A DNA stretch of 64,000 nt from Bradyrhizobium sp. ORS 278 (GTDB taxonomy: Bacteria > Pseudomonadota > Alphaproteobacteria > Rhizobiales > Xanthobacteraceae), in the NCBI RefSeq assembly GCF_000026145.1, contig NC_009445.1, positions 5,114,501 through 5,178,500 on the forward strand, written 5' to 3'. The notes below the pieces were generated by a model. It searched no databases, was not told the DNA's origin, and saw nothing but the letters and a program-made list of their open reading frames with translations. The position numbers were made by a program, and so were the translations under genes. This document shows positions 37,321 through 48,270 of the stretch, piece by piece; position 1 is the first letter of the stretch; every line of letters starts with the position of its first letter.

Positions 37321-37800
37321 CTACCTGCCGAAGATCCCGCCCACCACCCGATGCATCGCACCGCCGATTGCTCCGATGGGACCTCCGGCATTGCGCGAAT
37401 GCCGCGTCCGGCCCCCTGACTGACGGCGGGCTTGGCGGTCGGATCTGGCGGCCTCCGCGGCGGCGGTTATCAGGGCCTTGTGCTGGGCGGCGTTGAGGAA
37501 GCCGGTCGTCGGGTAGCCGCGCTCTTCCTGCCAGCGTGAAATCGCGGCGCGAGTCTGCTCATCGAAAGTCCCGTCGGCCTTGGTGTCGAAGCCGAGCCGC
37601 GTGAGCCCGCGTTGCACGGCACGACGCTTCGCCTTGGTGAGGCCGATCTGGTTCTCGCTCTGCTGATTGGCATCCTCGCCCACGCTCGCCGTCTCGGCGG
37701 GCGCGGTAGCTCCACGAGGTGATGTGCTCAGGCCAGCGTGGGCGATGGGCGCGTTGGCGACGATCGTCAGGATGAACAATGCCAGGATCAACGCGCGCAT
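37321..37800 (-). CDS. secreted protein with peptidoglycan-binding-like domain
   Basis: 159 aa. Signal peptide MRALILALFILTIVANAPIAHAG, then a PG_binding_1-type repeat AVQRGLTRLGFDTKADGTFDEQTRAAISRWQEERG (about residues 58-95), followed by a Lys/Arg-rich, Gly-rich tail. GAAGG lies 7 nt before the ATG at 37800; the longer form starts before the signal peptide. Likely a periplasmic cell-wall-binding protein. Confidence 0.75.
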   Translation of the reverse strand: MRALILALFILTIVANAPIAHAGLSTSPRGATAPAETASVGEDANQQSENQIGLTKAKRRAVQRGLTRLGFDTKADGTFDEQTRAAISRWQEERGYPTTGFLNAAQHKALITAAAEAARSDRQARRQSGGRTRHSRNAGGPIGAIGGAMHRVVGGIFGR

Positions 37801-38115
37801 GGTCCGTCCTTCGCCCTCAAGTCTGCCGATGATGCGTGCGACCACGAGAGATACAGCGCGATCGACTGAACGAGCAACATCTGGCGACGCCATTCCGCTT
37901 CATTGCCGACCAACTGCGGCCCCTGCGGCACAGTTCCATCGCTTGACGTGGATCGTTACATCGCATCGCACGCCTCGATCGGCATGGCATGCCGCATGGG
38001 AACGCCTCGTCATCGTTCCGGATGAAAATTACCGTGATCCGGCATCCCTAGAGGCGCCGATCGAGGGCCGGTGCGTTCAACATCGCGCTGGACCGCATGG
38101 GAAGGAGCGCAAGCG

Positions 38116-38928
38116 ATGCCAATCGACAGCGACGACGAGGCCATCAGCAAAGTCCCTGCCGTGACGCTCGGCTTCTGGGTGATCAAGATCCTCGCCACCA
38201 CGCTCGGGGAAACGGGAGGTGACGCGGTCACCATGAGCTGGCTGCATGCGGATCAGGACGCTCACAACGGCGGCTATCTGATCGGAACGGCGATCTTTCT
38301 GATCATCTTCGTAGCCGCGGTGATCGCTCAAATCTCGACGACGAAGTTCAACGCCTGGATCTACTGGCTCGCGATCGTGGCGTCCACCACCGTGGGAACC
38401 GCGATGGCCGACCTCTTCGATCGCTCGTTGGGCATCGGCTATCTCGGGGGCTCATCCATCCTTCTGATCTGCGTGCTCTGCTCCCTCGGCACATGGTACA
38501 TCGCTTGTGGATCGATCGATGTCGGCACCGTCACCTCTTTCAAAGCCGAGCTGTTCTACTGGATCACGATCACCTTCTCCCAGACCCTCGGCACCGCCCT
38601 TGGCGATTGGACCGCTGACGGCACAGGCCTCGGTTATGATGGCGGCGCCCTGTTGTTTGGCGCCGGACTGGTTCTGCTCGCCGCTCTCTACGTCTGGACC
38701 GCCGCATCCCGGGTCCTGCTGTTCTGGGCCGCCTTCATCCTGACGCGCCCTCTTGGAGCGACTGTCGGCGACTTTCTCGACAAGCCGGCGAGCCATGGTG
38801 GGCTCTCCCTCAGCCGGCCCCTCGCCTCCGCCATCATCCTCGCCGCGATCGTCCTGCTGATCGCCTTGTTGCCGCAGCGACCCGGTCGCCACGCCGGCTG
38901 GTCCTCCCAACCTGCGGCCAGGTCGTGA
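38116..38928 (+). CDS. COG4705/DUF347-type membrane protein
   Basis: 270 aa with about eight hydrophobic helices arranged as repeated units, each containing a TLGxxxGD-type motif: TTLGETGGDAVTM, TTVGTAMADLFD, QTLGTALGDWTAD and RPLGATVGDFLDKP. This fourfold motif defines the COG4705 (DUF347) family, inner-membrane proteins linked in a few bacteria to metal handling, though I know of no firm function. AAGGAG lies 9 nt before the ATG. Monocistronic. Confidence 0.85.
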   Translation: MPIDSDDEAISKVPAVTLGFWVIKILATTLGETGGDAVTMSWLHADQDAHNGGYLIGTAIFLIIFVAAVIAQISTTKFNAWIYWLAIVASTTVGTAMADLFDRSLGIGYLGGSSILLICVLCSLGTWYIACGSIDVGTVTSFKAELFYWITITFSQTLGTALGDWTADGTGLGYDGGALLFGAGLVLLAALYVWTAASRVLLFWAAFILTRPLGATVGDFLDKPASHGGLSLSRPLASAIILAAIVLLIALLPQRPGRHAGWSSQPAARS

Positions 38929-39131
38929 TACCGCCGGGGTCCGGCTTGCCAGCCCCGATAGGAACGTAGTGGCGCGAAAAAAAGTAACAAAATACCTTTA
39001 TCGAGGCTTCACATTCGCATTGGGCGGATCTTTCCGTATAAAAATGCCGATATCGATTAGATATTCCTATTGTAACATTCCTGCTGCATCGCAAAACTAT
39101 CATACCGCTATGCAATATGATCCATTGTATC

Positions 39132-39148
39132 TGGCATCTGGTATACGT
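39132..39148. promoter_or_regulatory. 17-bp operator-like dyad, site 3
   Basis: TGGCATCTGGTATACGT, 50 bp before the 45-aa gene and inside an AT-rich promoter stretch. Left half is perfect; last two bases differ from the consensus. Confidence 0.55.
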
Positions 39149-39198
39149 AAATTCTCCTCAGTCAGAACGTTCTACCGCCTCACTGAAGGAGACAATCC

Positions 39199-39336
39199 AT
39201 GGCCAAGACTGTCGCTCTCCCCCTCGTCCAGCCCGTGTCTCTGTTCGGCCGCTTCCTGGCCGTGCTCGATCGCGTGCTGATGACCAGCGCCCGCGCCGCC
39301 AACCGCAACGGCGACCTCCCCTATTTCGGTCTGTGA
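39199..39336 (+). CDS. 45-residue protein in the oxalate regulon
   Basis: MAKTVALPLVQPVSLFGRF...(to) RAANRNGDLPYFGL, 45 aa. AAGGAG stands 8 nt before the ATG, a copy of the 17-bp operator lies 50 bp upstream and a strong terminator follows about 90 bp after the stop, so it has its own complete transcription unit. The central segment is amphipathic with basic residues and could lie on a membrane. Function unknown; I recall similar short proteins in Bradyrhizobium genomes ending NRNGDLPYFGL. Likely overlooked by gene finders because of its length. Confidence 0.65.
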   Translation: MAKTVALPLVQPVSLFGRFLAVLDRVLMTSARAANRNGDLPYFGL

Positions 39337-39429
39337 TCGCGCATCCGCGCAATCGCCGCATTCCGACAGGGCGTGCGGACGTTGACCACGTGACGATCGC
39401 ATCTCGCGACTAAAGTATCCTCCCGACTG

Positions 39430-39460
39430 ATGGCTCCGGATTTACCGGGGCCATTTTTTT
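39430..39460 (+). terminator. rho-independent terminator after the 45-aa gene
   Basis: ATGGCTCCGG / CCGGGGCCAT stem (one G-T pair), short loop, then seven T. Separates the small gene from the first antiporter gene. Confidence 0.88.
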
Positions 39461-39557
39461 ATGCTTTGGTGTCTCCACACCACCTCGACTACTCAACTTT
39501 TACGGGTGGAGTCGCATGCGACATAGTGGCGCGATGCGCGAGGAGCGGCTTGAGCGC

Positions 39558-39574
39558 TGGCATCAAGCATACAA
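39558..39574. promoter_or_regulatory. 17-bp operator-like dyad, site 4
   Basis: TGGCATCAAGCATACAA, 50 bp before the first antiporter ATG. Left half perfect, right half degenerate. Confidence 0.45.
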
Positions 39575-39624
39575 GGATGTGCCGAGCGCCAGAAATAATA
39601 CGAGAAGCGCGATTGGGAGGATAA

Positions 39625-40911
39625 ATGACGGACCTGGCTCACGCGGGGGCCCCCGCATCGGCAAGAGTAAGCGACGCCTATCGCTGGACACAGCTCGTCG
39701 TCGGCGTCGCGGCGATGGTCATGATCGCCAACTACCAGTATGGCTGGACCTTCTTCGTCCCCGACATCTCCAAGACCTTCGGCTGGGACCGCGCCTCGAT
39801 CCAGTGGGCCTTCTTCTTGTTCGTCTTGTTCGAGACCTGGCTGGTGCCGGTCGAGGGCTGGTTCGTCGACAAATACGGCCCGCGCATCGTCGTCCTGGTA
39901 GGCGGCGTGCTCTGCGCGATCGGCTGGATGATCAACGCCTACGCCACCTCGCTCAACGGCTACTATGTCGGCATGATCATCGCGGGCATCGGCGCCGGCG
40001 GCGTCTATGGCACCTGCGTCGGCAATGCGCTGAAGTGGTTCCCCGACAAGCGCGGCCTCGCGGCGGGTATCACCGCCGCAGGCTTCGGGGCCGGCTCGGC
40101 GGCCACCGTCGTTCCGATCCAGGCCATGATCCGCGACTCCGGCTTCCAGACCACTTTCCTGTATTTCGGCCTGGGACAGGGCATCATCATCGTCATCCTC
40201 GCCTTCTTCCTGTTCGCTCCCAAAGATGGCCAGGTGCCCGCGGTCACGCAGAATTCCAACCTCGTGCAGAGCCGCCGCAACTACAACCCGACCGAAGTGA
40301 TCCGGCAGCCGATCTTCTGGCTGATGTACTTCATGTTCGTGATCGTCGGCGCCGGCGGCCTGATGGTGACCGCCAATCTCAAGCCGATCGCCGGCGACTG
40401 GAAAGTCGACAACATCCCGGTGACGCTGATCGGCATGACGATGACGGCGGTGACCTTCGCGGCGACCATCGACCGCATCCTCAACGGCCTGACGCGTCCG
40501 TTCTTCGGCTGGATCTCGGACATGATCGGCCGCGAGAACACGATGTTCATCGCCTTCGGCATGGAAGGCATCGGGATCTGGGCGCTGTACATGCTCGGCC
40601 ATGATCCGGTGTGGTTCGTGATCCTCTCCGGCTTCGTGTTCTTCGCCTGGGGTGAGATCTATTCGCTGTTCCCCTCGACCTGCACCGACACCTTCGGCAC
40701 CAAGTTCGCGACCACCAATGCCGGCCTGCTCTACACCGCCAAGGGCACGGCCGCGCTGCTGGTGCCGATCGCCAACTACATGCAGCAGTCGTCGGGCAAT
40801 TGGGACCAGGTGTTCATGATCGCGGCCGGCGCCAACATCCTGGCCTCGATCCTGGCGATCGCGGTGCTCAAGCCTTGGCGTAAAGTCGTGGTGGAGAAGT
40901 CGACGCTCTGA
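39625..40911 (+). CDS. OxlT-like oxalate/formate antiporter (copy 1)
   Basis: 428 aa MFS protein with 12 predicted helices. Landmarks are MIANYQYGWTFFVPDISKTFGW, WLVPVEGWFVDKYGPR (loop 2-3 MFS motif), GIGAGGVYGTCVGNALKWFPDKRGLAAGITAAGFGAG, FFGWISDMIGRENTMF and GEIYSLFPSTCTDTFG, the OxlT-subfamily pattern. It should exchange external oxalate for formate across the inner membrane. GGGAGGATAA precedes the ATG. Context (oxc, frc, operator site 4) supports oxalate as substrate. The neighbour downstream is a close paralogue. Confidence 0.9.
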   Translation: MTDLAHAGAPASARVSDAYRWTQLVVGVAAMVMIANYQYGWTFFVPDISKTFGWDRASIQWAFFLFVLFETWLVPVEGWFVDKYGPRIVVLVGGVLCAIGWMINAYATSLNGYYVGMIIAGIGAGGVYGTCVGNALKWFPDKRGLAAGITAAGFGAGSAATVVPIQAMIRDSGFQTTFLYFGLGQGIIIVILAFFLFAPKDGQVPAVTQNSNLVQSRRNYNPTEVIRQPIFWLMYFMFVIVGAGGLMVTANLKPIAGDWKVDNIPVTLIGMTMTAVTFAATIDRILNGLTRPFFGWISDMIGRENTMFIAFGMEGIGIWALYMLGHDPVWFVILSGFVFFAWGEIYSLFPSTCTDTFGTKFATTNAGLLYTAKGTAALLVPIANYMQQSSGNWDQVFMIAAGANILASILAIAVLKPWRKVVVEKSTL

Positions 40912-40965
40912 CGACCGCCCTTCGCATCGCAGCGAAAAATAAAAATAAGCCGATTTGACACAAGC

Positions 40966-40995
40966 AACGCTCGGCATTTTGCCGAGCGTTTTCTT
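40966..40995 (+). terminator. rho-independent terminator after antiporter copy 1
   Basis: AACGCTCGGC / GCCGAGCGTT perfect 10-bp stem with a short AT loop, then TTCTTTT. Confidence 0.88.
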
Positions 40996-41068
40996 TTGCT
41001 TGCTGGCTCAAACGCGCCGTGCTGCACAGCACCATGCCGCACCTGCTGTCGCACGCCATATTGCGGGC

Positions 41069-41085
41069 TGGAATATATTATACCA
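41069..41085. promoter_or_regulatory. 17-bp operator-like dyad, site 5
   Basis: TGGAATATATTATACCA, 76 bp before the second antiporter ATG. Same half-sites and spacing as the other copies, with a more AT-rich centre. Confidence 0.55.
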
Positions 41086-41161
41086 AGATGACCAGATGCG
41101 CAGATGAGGAGCCGGCTGCTTGCACCGGCATCCTCCAAGAGAGCGCGGTTTGGGAGGATTT

Positions 41162-42481
41162 ATGGTTTCCAGCACAGAGGCGTCACCGCCCACCCCGCCG
41201 CAGTCGAGCGGCTTCCGGTGGATCCAGCTCGCGATGGGCATCGTCTGCATGGCGATGATCGCCAACCTTCAGTATGGCTGGACGCTGTTCGTCGATCCGA
41301 TCGACGCGAAATTCCACTGGGGCCGCACGGCCATCCAATTGGCGTTCACGATCTTCGTCGTCACCGAGACCTGGCTGGTGCCGGTCGAGGCCTGGTTCGT
41401 CGACAAATACGGCCCGCGCGTCGTGATCATGTTCGGCGGCGTGATGATCGCGTTGGCCTGGGTGCTCAACTCCTATGCCGACTCGCTCACCCTGCTCTAC
41501 GCGGGCGCCGTGATCGGCGGCATCGGGGCCGGCGCGGTCTACGGCACTTGCGTCGGCAATGCGCTGAAATGGTTTCCCGACCGCCGCGGCCTCGCCGCCG
41601 GCGCTACCGCCGCCGGCTTCGGCGCGGGCGCCGCGCTGACCGTCGTGCCGATCGCCAGCATGATCGCCTCGAGCGGTTATCAGTCCGCCTTCTTCACCTT
41701 CGGCATCGGCCAAGGTGTCGTCGTCTTCATCCTCGCACTCTTCCTGCGGCCGCCGACCAAGGCGGCCCCGGCCCGCAAGAAGCAGCTCAACCTGCCGCAG
41801 AGCAAGATCGATTACACGCCGCCGCAGGTGCTGCGCACGCCGATCTTCTGGATCATGTATCTCGTGTTCGTGATGGTCGCCTCCGGTGGCTTGATGACGG
41901 CGGCTCAGATCGCCCCGATCGCGCACGACTTCAAGATCGCCAACGAGCCGGTGACGCTCGCCGGCTTCCAGATGGCGGCGCTGACCTTCGCGATCTCGCT
42001 CGACCGCATCTTCGACGGCTTCGGCCGTCCATTGTTCGGCTGGATCTCGGACACGATCGGCCGCGAGCACACCATGTTCATCGCCTTCGGCACCGCGGCG
42101 CTGATGCTGCTGACCTTGTCGAACTACGGGCAGAACCCGATCGTGTTCGTGCTCGCCACAGCCGTCTATTTCGGCGTCTTCGGCGAGATCTACAGCCTGT
42201 TCCCGGCGACATCGGGCGATACGTTCGGCAGCAAGTACGCCGCGACCAACAACGGCATGCTCTACACTGCGAAGGGCACCGCCTCGCTGCTGGTGCCGCT
42301 CGCGAGCCTCGTCTCTGCAAAATATGGCTGGCAGGCCGTGTTCGTGATCGGCGTCGCGCTGAATGCCACGGCGGCGCTGATGGCGCTGTTCGTGATCAAG
42401 CCACTGCGCCGCGCCTTCATCCTCGGCAAGGAGGCGGCGGTCACCCAGTCCGCCGCTCAGGACGTCCGCACCACGGCTTAG
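41162..42481 (+). CDS. OxlT-like oxalate/formate antiporter (copy 2)
   Basis: 439 aa MFS protein, paralogue of the upstream gene: MIANLQYGWTLFVDPIDAKFHWG, WLVPVEAWFVDKYGPR, YGTCVGNALKWFPDRRGLAAG, FGWISDTIGREHTMF, GEIYSLFPATSGDTFGSKYA. The two share most of the loop motifs but differ in the N-terminus and in helices 5-6, so the duplication is not recent. GGGAGGATTT precedes the ATG, the same leader type as copy 1. Perhaps one copy has another dicarboxylate or different affinity (inference). Confidence 0.9.
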   Translation: MVSSTEASPPTPPQSSGFRWIQLAMGIVCMAMIANLQYGWTLFVDPIDAKFHWGRTAIQLAFTIFVVTETWLVPVEAWFVDKYGPRVVIMFGGVMIALAWVLNSYADSLTLLYAGAVIGGIGAGAVYGTCVGNALKWFPDRRGLAAGATAAGFGAGAALTVVPIASMIASSGYQSAFFTFGIGQGVVVFILALFLRPPTKAAPARKKQLNLPQSKIDYTPPQVLRTPIFWIMYLVFVMVASGGLMTAAQIAPIAHDFKIANEPVTLAGFQMAALTFAISLDRIFDGFGRPLFGWISDTIGREHTMFIAFGTAALMLLTLSNYGQNPIVFVLATAVYFGVFGEIYSLFPATSGDTFGSKYAATNNGMLYTAKGTASLLVPLASLVSAKYGWQAVFVIGVALNATAALMALFVIKPLRRAFILGKEAAVTQSAAQDVRTTA

Positions 42482-42506
42482 TCGACAGCTTCTTCCCACG
42501 ACTCGA

Positions 42507-42537
42507 GGAGGCGCATCCCGGTGCGCCTCCTTTTTTT
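42507..42537 (+). terminator. rho-independent terminator after antiporter copy 2
   Basis: GGAGGCGCA / TGCGCCTCC perfect stem, 6-nt loop, seven T. Confidence 0.92.
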
Positions 42538-42643
42538 GACGCCAGGAATGCCAGATGCCACCCGTGATCCCGACATCGGGCAACCTAACTGACCTTATTT
42601 TCCCGCCACTCACCCAGAAAATATCAAGATCACAATTGACTTC

Positions 42644-42660
42644 TGGCATAACGTATACCA
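42644..42660. promoter_or_regulatory. 17-bp operator-like dyad, site 6
   Basis: TGGCATAACGTATACCA, 35 bp before the CBS gene. The dyad extends to 21 bp (TCTGG...CCAGA). A weaker inverted relative (42544-42560) lies 84 bp further upstream. Confidence 0.65.
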
Positions 42661-42695
42661 GACTTCCTCTCGTTCAACACAAACGGGAGGGTGCC

Positions 42696-43115
42696 ATGAA
42701 AGTCGGAGACATCCTGCGCAACAAGACGGCGCGCGTGATCACGGTGCGAATGAACGAGACCGTCGGCGTCGCGGCGCAGCTGATGCGCGCCAGCAATGTC
42801 AGCGCCCTCGTCGTCAAGGACGTCGTCCGCACCGAGGGCAACACCGCCGCCGGCATGTTCACCGAGCGCGACGTGGTGCGCGCGATCGCCGAGCACGGCG
42901 CCGCCGGCGTCACCATGAGGGTGTCGCAGCTGATCTCGCCGCAGCGGCTGATCTCCTGCAGCACCGAGGACTCGCTCGAGCACGTGCGTCATCTCATGAA
43001 CGTGCACCACATCCGCCACCTGCCCGTGATCGTCGACTTCGCGCTCGCCGGCGTCATCAGCATGCGCGACGTTTCCTCGGCCTTCGACGAGGCGGAAGCA
43101 TCCGCCGCAGCCTGA
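42696..43115 (+). CDS. two-CBS-domain protein
   Basis: 139 aa consisting only of a Bateman module: CBS1 from MKVGDILRNKTARVITVRMNET to GMFTERDVVRAIAEHG (about 1-68), CBS2 from VSQLISPQRLISCSTED to HLPVIVDFALAGVISMRDV (about 75-130). Such stand-alone pairs bind adenine nucleotides and modulate partner proteins. GGGAGG lies 5 nt before the ATG. A strong copy of the oxalate-regulon operator overlaps the promoter region, so an energy-sensing role in oxalate use is plausible but unproven. Confidence 0.87.
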   Translation: MKVGDILRNKTARVITVRMNETVGVAAQLMRASNVSALVVKDVVRTEGNTAAGMFTERDVVRAIAEHGAAGVTMRVSQLISPQRLISCSTEDSLEHVRHLMNVHHIRHLPVIVDFALAGVISMRDVSSAFDEAEASAAA

Positions 43116-43247
43116 TTGCGGGCCTGCACGGCGGGCGAGGTTCCTCGCCAACAGAGGCTTGTCGGAGCATCGTGCCGCCTGCTAGGCGGCACGATGGAGG
43201 GCGACGGCACCGGGCCGTCGCCTTGTTTGACCCGACAGGATCCCGCG

Positions 43248-44216
43248 ATGAAAGCCTATGTCTATGGCGCCCAGGGCGCCGCGATTACCGACGTCGCCAA
43301 GCCGACCCCGAAGGGTACGCAGGTTCTGATCCGCGTGCGCGCCTGCGGCCTCAATCGCGCCGACCTCGGCATGACCAAGGGCCATGCGCATGGTGCCGCC
43401 GGCGGCGTCGGTACGGTGCTCGGCATGGAATGGGCCGGCGAAGTCGCCGAGCTCGGTCCCGACGCCAAGGGCGTGAAGGTCGGCGATCGCGTGATGGGCT
43501 CGGGCGCCGCGGCCTTCGCCGAATACACCCTCGCCGATCATGGTCGGCTGTTCCACGCGCCGTCCAACATGAATTTCGACGAGGCGGCGACGCTGCCGAT
43601 CGCGCTGTCGACGATGCACAATGCTGTCGTCACCAACGGCGCACTGCAGCCTGGGCAAAGCGTGCTGGTGCAAGGCGCGAGCTCGGGCGTCGGCCTGATG
43701 GCGATGCAGATCGCCAAGCTCAAGGGCGCCCGGCTCGTGATCGGCTCCTCGACCGACGCGACGCGCCGCGGACGACTCAAGGAATTCGGTGCCGACCTCG
43801 CGATCGATTCCAGCGATCCCGCCTGGGTCGATCAGGTCCTGCAGGCGACAAACGGCCAGGGCGTCGACCTGATCATCGACCAGGTCTCGGGCGCGGTCGC
43901 CAACCACAATCTCGCCGCGACCAAGGTGCTCGGCCGCATCGTCAATGTCGGCAGGCTCGGCGGCACCCATGCCGATTTCAACTTCGACCTCCACGCCGCG
44001 CGCCGCATCAGCCATGTCGGCGTCACCTTCCGCACCCGCTCGATCGAGGAGATCCGCGCGATCTTCGACGAGGTGAAGACGGACATTTGGGGCGCTGTCG
44101 AGCAGCGGACGCTGCGCTTGCCGATCGACCGCGTGTTTGCCTTCGACGACATCGGCGCAGCCTTCGCGCACATGGAAGCAAACAAGCATCTCGGCAAGAT
44201 CGTGGTGACCTTGTGA
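43248..44216 (+). CDS. NADPH:quinone oxidoreductase-like (zeta-crystallin type)
   Basis: 322 aa zinc-independent medium-chain dehydrogenase/reductase. MKAYVYGAQGAAITDVAKPTP, RVRACGLNRADLGM, GMEWAGEVAELGPDAKGVKVGDRV, then the nucleotide-binding VLVQGASSGVGLMAMQIAKLKGA and LIIDQVSGAVA. No zinc-ligand Cys/His set. Ribosome site AGGA 7 nt before the ATG. It is 132 bp after the CBS gene, same strand, without an operator copy of its own; it may be co-transcribed with it. Substrate not readable. Confidence 0.85.
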   Translation: MKAYVYGAQGAAITDVAKPTPKGTQVLIRVRACGLNRADLGMTKGHAHGAAGGVGTVLGMEWAGEVAELGPDAKGVKVGDRVMGSGAAAFAEYTLADHGRLFHAPSNMNFDEAATLPIALSTMHNAVVTNGALQPGQSVLVQGASSGVGLMAMQIAKLKGARLVIGSSTDATRRGRLKEFGADLAIDSSDPAWVDQVLQATNGQGVDLIIDQVSGAVANHNLAATKVLGRIVNVGRLGGTHADFNFDLHAARRISHVGVTFRTRSIEEIRAIFDEVKTDIWGAVEQRTLRLPIDRVFAFDDIGAAFAHMEANKHLGKIVVTL

Positions 44217-44347
44217 ACGCAATCTCCTGACATTTAGAAGCAATCGAAACGGCGCGCGATCCTGCAGCAGGTCATGCAGGCTGTTATGCATCTGGGCCGC
44301 GCGATCCCGGCTTTCACGGCGCGGCGTCGGCTGCTACATCCGCGGCT

Positions 44348-45736
44348 ATGAGCGACGCCGCCTCCCCCATCGAGTCCGGGAAAGCCCGTGTCGCCGCGAT
44401 CTCGATCGCGGCGAGCGCCAGCATGGCGGCGGCGAAGTTCATCGTCGGTGTTCTGATCGGCAGCCTCGCTTTGGTCTCGGAAGCGCTGCACAGCGCAGTC
44501 GACGTCGTCGCCACCATCATCACCTGGATGGTGGTTCGGGTATCGGACAGGCCCGCGGACGACGAGCATCACTACGGCCATGGCAAGCTGGAGAGCCTGT
44601 CCGCGCTCGGCGTCATCGCGCTGCTCTACGTGCTCGCCGGCGGCGTGCTGGTGGAGTCGGTGAGCCGGCTGCGCGAAGCGGCGCCGCCGCCATCGCTGTC
44701 GGTCATTCCGTTCGTGGTGCTGCTGATCGACATCGCCGTCAACTTCTGGCGCGCCCGCGCGCTGCATCGCGCCGCGCACGAGACCCACAGCCAGGCGCTC
44801 GCCGCCGACGCGCTGCATTTCGCGTCCGACGTGCTCGGCTCGATCGCGGTCATCGCCGGCCTCGTGCTGACCGCGCTTGGCTTCTGGTGGGGGGACTCCG
44901 CCGCCGCCATCGCGGTGGCCGCGATGATCTCGGTGCTCGGCCTCCGGCTCGCGCGCTCGACCGTCGAGACCCTGCTCGACCGCGCGCCTGATGGCGCCGC
45001 CGAGAAAGCCGACGCCGCGATCCGTTCGGTCGCCGGCGTCGTCGACGTCGAGCGGCTGCGCGTGCGCCTCGTCGGCGCCACGCATTTCGTCGACGCCACC
45101 GTGCAGGTGCCCCGCACCTATCCGATCGACCGCGTCGACGAGATCAAGCGCCAGGCCCAGGCCGCCGTCGGCAAGAGCCTGTCGGAGGCCGACGTCACCT
45201 TCACCACGGTGCCGGTCGCGCTCAGCAATGAGAGCGTGCGCGAGCGCATCATGGTGATCGCGCGGAATTCCGGCCTCGCGATCCACCACGTCACCGTCCA
45301 CGATATCGGCGGCCGGTTGATCGTGGCTATCGACCTCGAGGTCGATGGCGACATGAGCCTCGTGGCGGCGCATGCGATCGCCCACGATCTGGAGCGCTCG
45401 ATCCGCGAGGAGTTCGGCGCCGATGTCGAGGTCGACACCCATATAGAGCCGCTCGAGCCCGAGCTGCCGTTCGGCATCGACGCGCCGGACGAGCGCGTCC
45501 GGCACATCGCCGACGCGCTGCAGCGCCTCGCCGCCGAGACGGACATGTACGACGTCCACAATGTCCGCGTCCGCAACACCGAGGCCGGCGAGATCGTCAA
45601 CTTCCATTGCCGCGCCGCGCCGTCGATGAGCGTGCTGAAGGTGCACGACAATGTCGACCACATCGAGCGCGGGTTACGTCGCGCCTTCCCGACCGTGAAG
45701 CGCGTCATCAGTCACGCCGAGCCCCCGCACGGCTGA
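44348..45736 (+). CDS. cation diffusion facilitator with extended C-terminal region
   Basis: 462 aa. The first ~205 residues are the six-helix CDF domain: SLALVSEALHSAVDVVATI (site A, helix II), HHYGHGKLESLSALG (His-rich loop), HSQALAADALHFASDVLGSIA (helix V). After the usual cytoplasmic ZT-dimer domain (about 212-290, ADVTFTTVPVALSNE) there is a further ~170 residues that look like one or two more ferredoxin-like repeats (HHVTVHDIGGRLIVAIDLEVDGDMSLVAAHAIAHDLE, then VHNVRVRNTEAGEIVNFHCR). Typical bacterial CDF proteins are about 300 aa. Probably exports Zn/Fe/Mn-type cations. Confidence 0.88.
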   Translation: MSDAASPIESGKARVAAISIAASASMAAAKFIVGVLIGSLALVSEALHSAVDVVATIITWMVVRVSDRPADDEHHYGHGKLESLSALGVIALLYVLAGGVLVESVSRLREAAPPPSLSVIPFVVLLIDIAVNFWRARALHRAAHETHSQALAADALHFASDVLGSIAVIAGLVLTALGFWWGDSAAAIAVAAMISVLGLRLARSTVETLLDRAPDGAAEKADAAIRSVAGVVDVERLRVRLVGATHFVDATVQVPRTYPIDRVDEIKRQAQAAVGKSLSEADVTFTTVPVALSNESVRERIMVIARNSGLAIHHVTVHDIGGRLIVAIDLEVDGDMSLVAAHAIAHDLERSIREEFGADVEVDTHIEPLEPELPFGIDAPDERVRHIADALQRLAAETDMYDVHNVRVRNTEAGEIVNFHCRAAPSMSVLKVHDNVDHIERGLRRAFPTVKRVISHAEPPHG

Positions 45737-45945
45737 AGCCCAGACGTCACGCTGCGTTCTCGCTTCGGACTCATCTCGCCGGCTTTTCGCCATGGCAAAT
45801 CCGCATTGGATAAGATTTATTAGCTTTTGCCAAATCGTTGACTCTCGACAGCCCGAGAAATCTGGATTCAAATCAACTTGATTCGGAAGCGGCTGGGGCT
45901 CTTTCGAAATTCGGGTATCCAAGGAAAGTTTCGGGGGTCTACAGC

Positions 45946-48270
<2,325 letters not shown>

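Noticed and set aside
42544..42560. Seventh copy of the 17-bp operator
   Set aside because: Only one half-site is good and it lies right after a terminator; kept as a weak relative, not a site.
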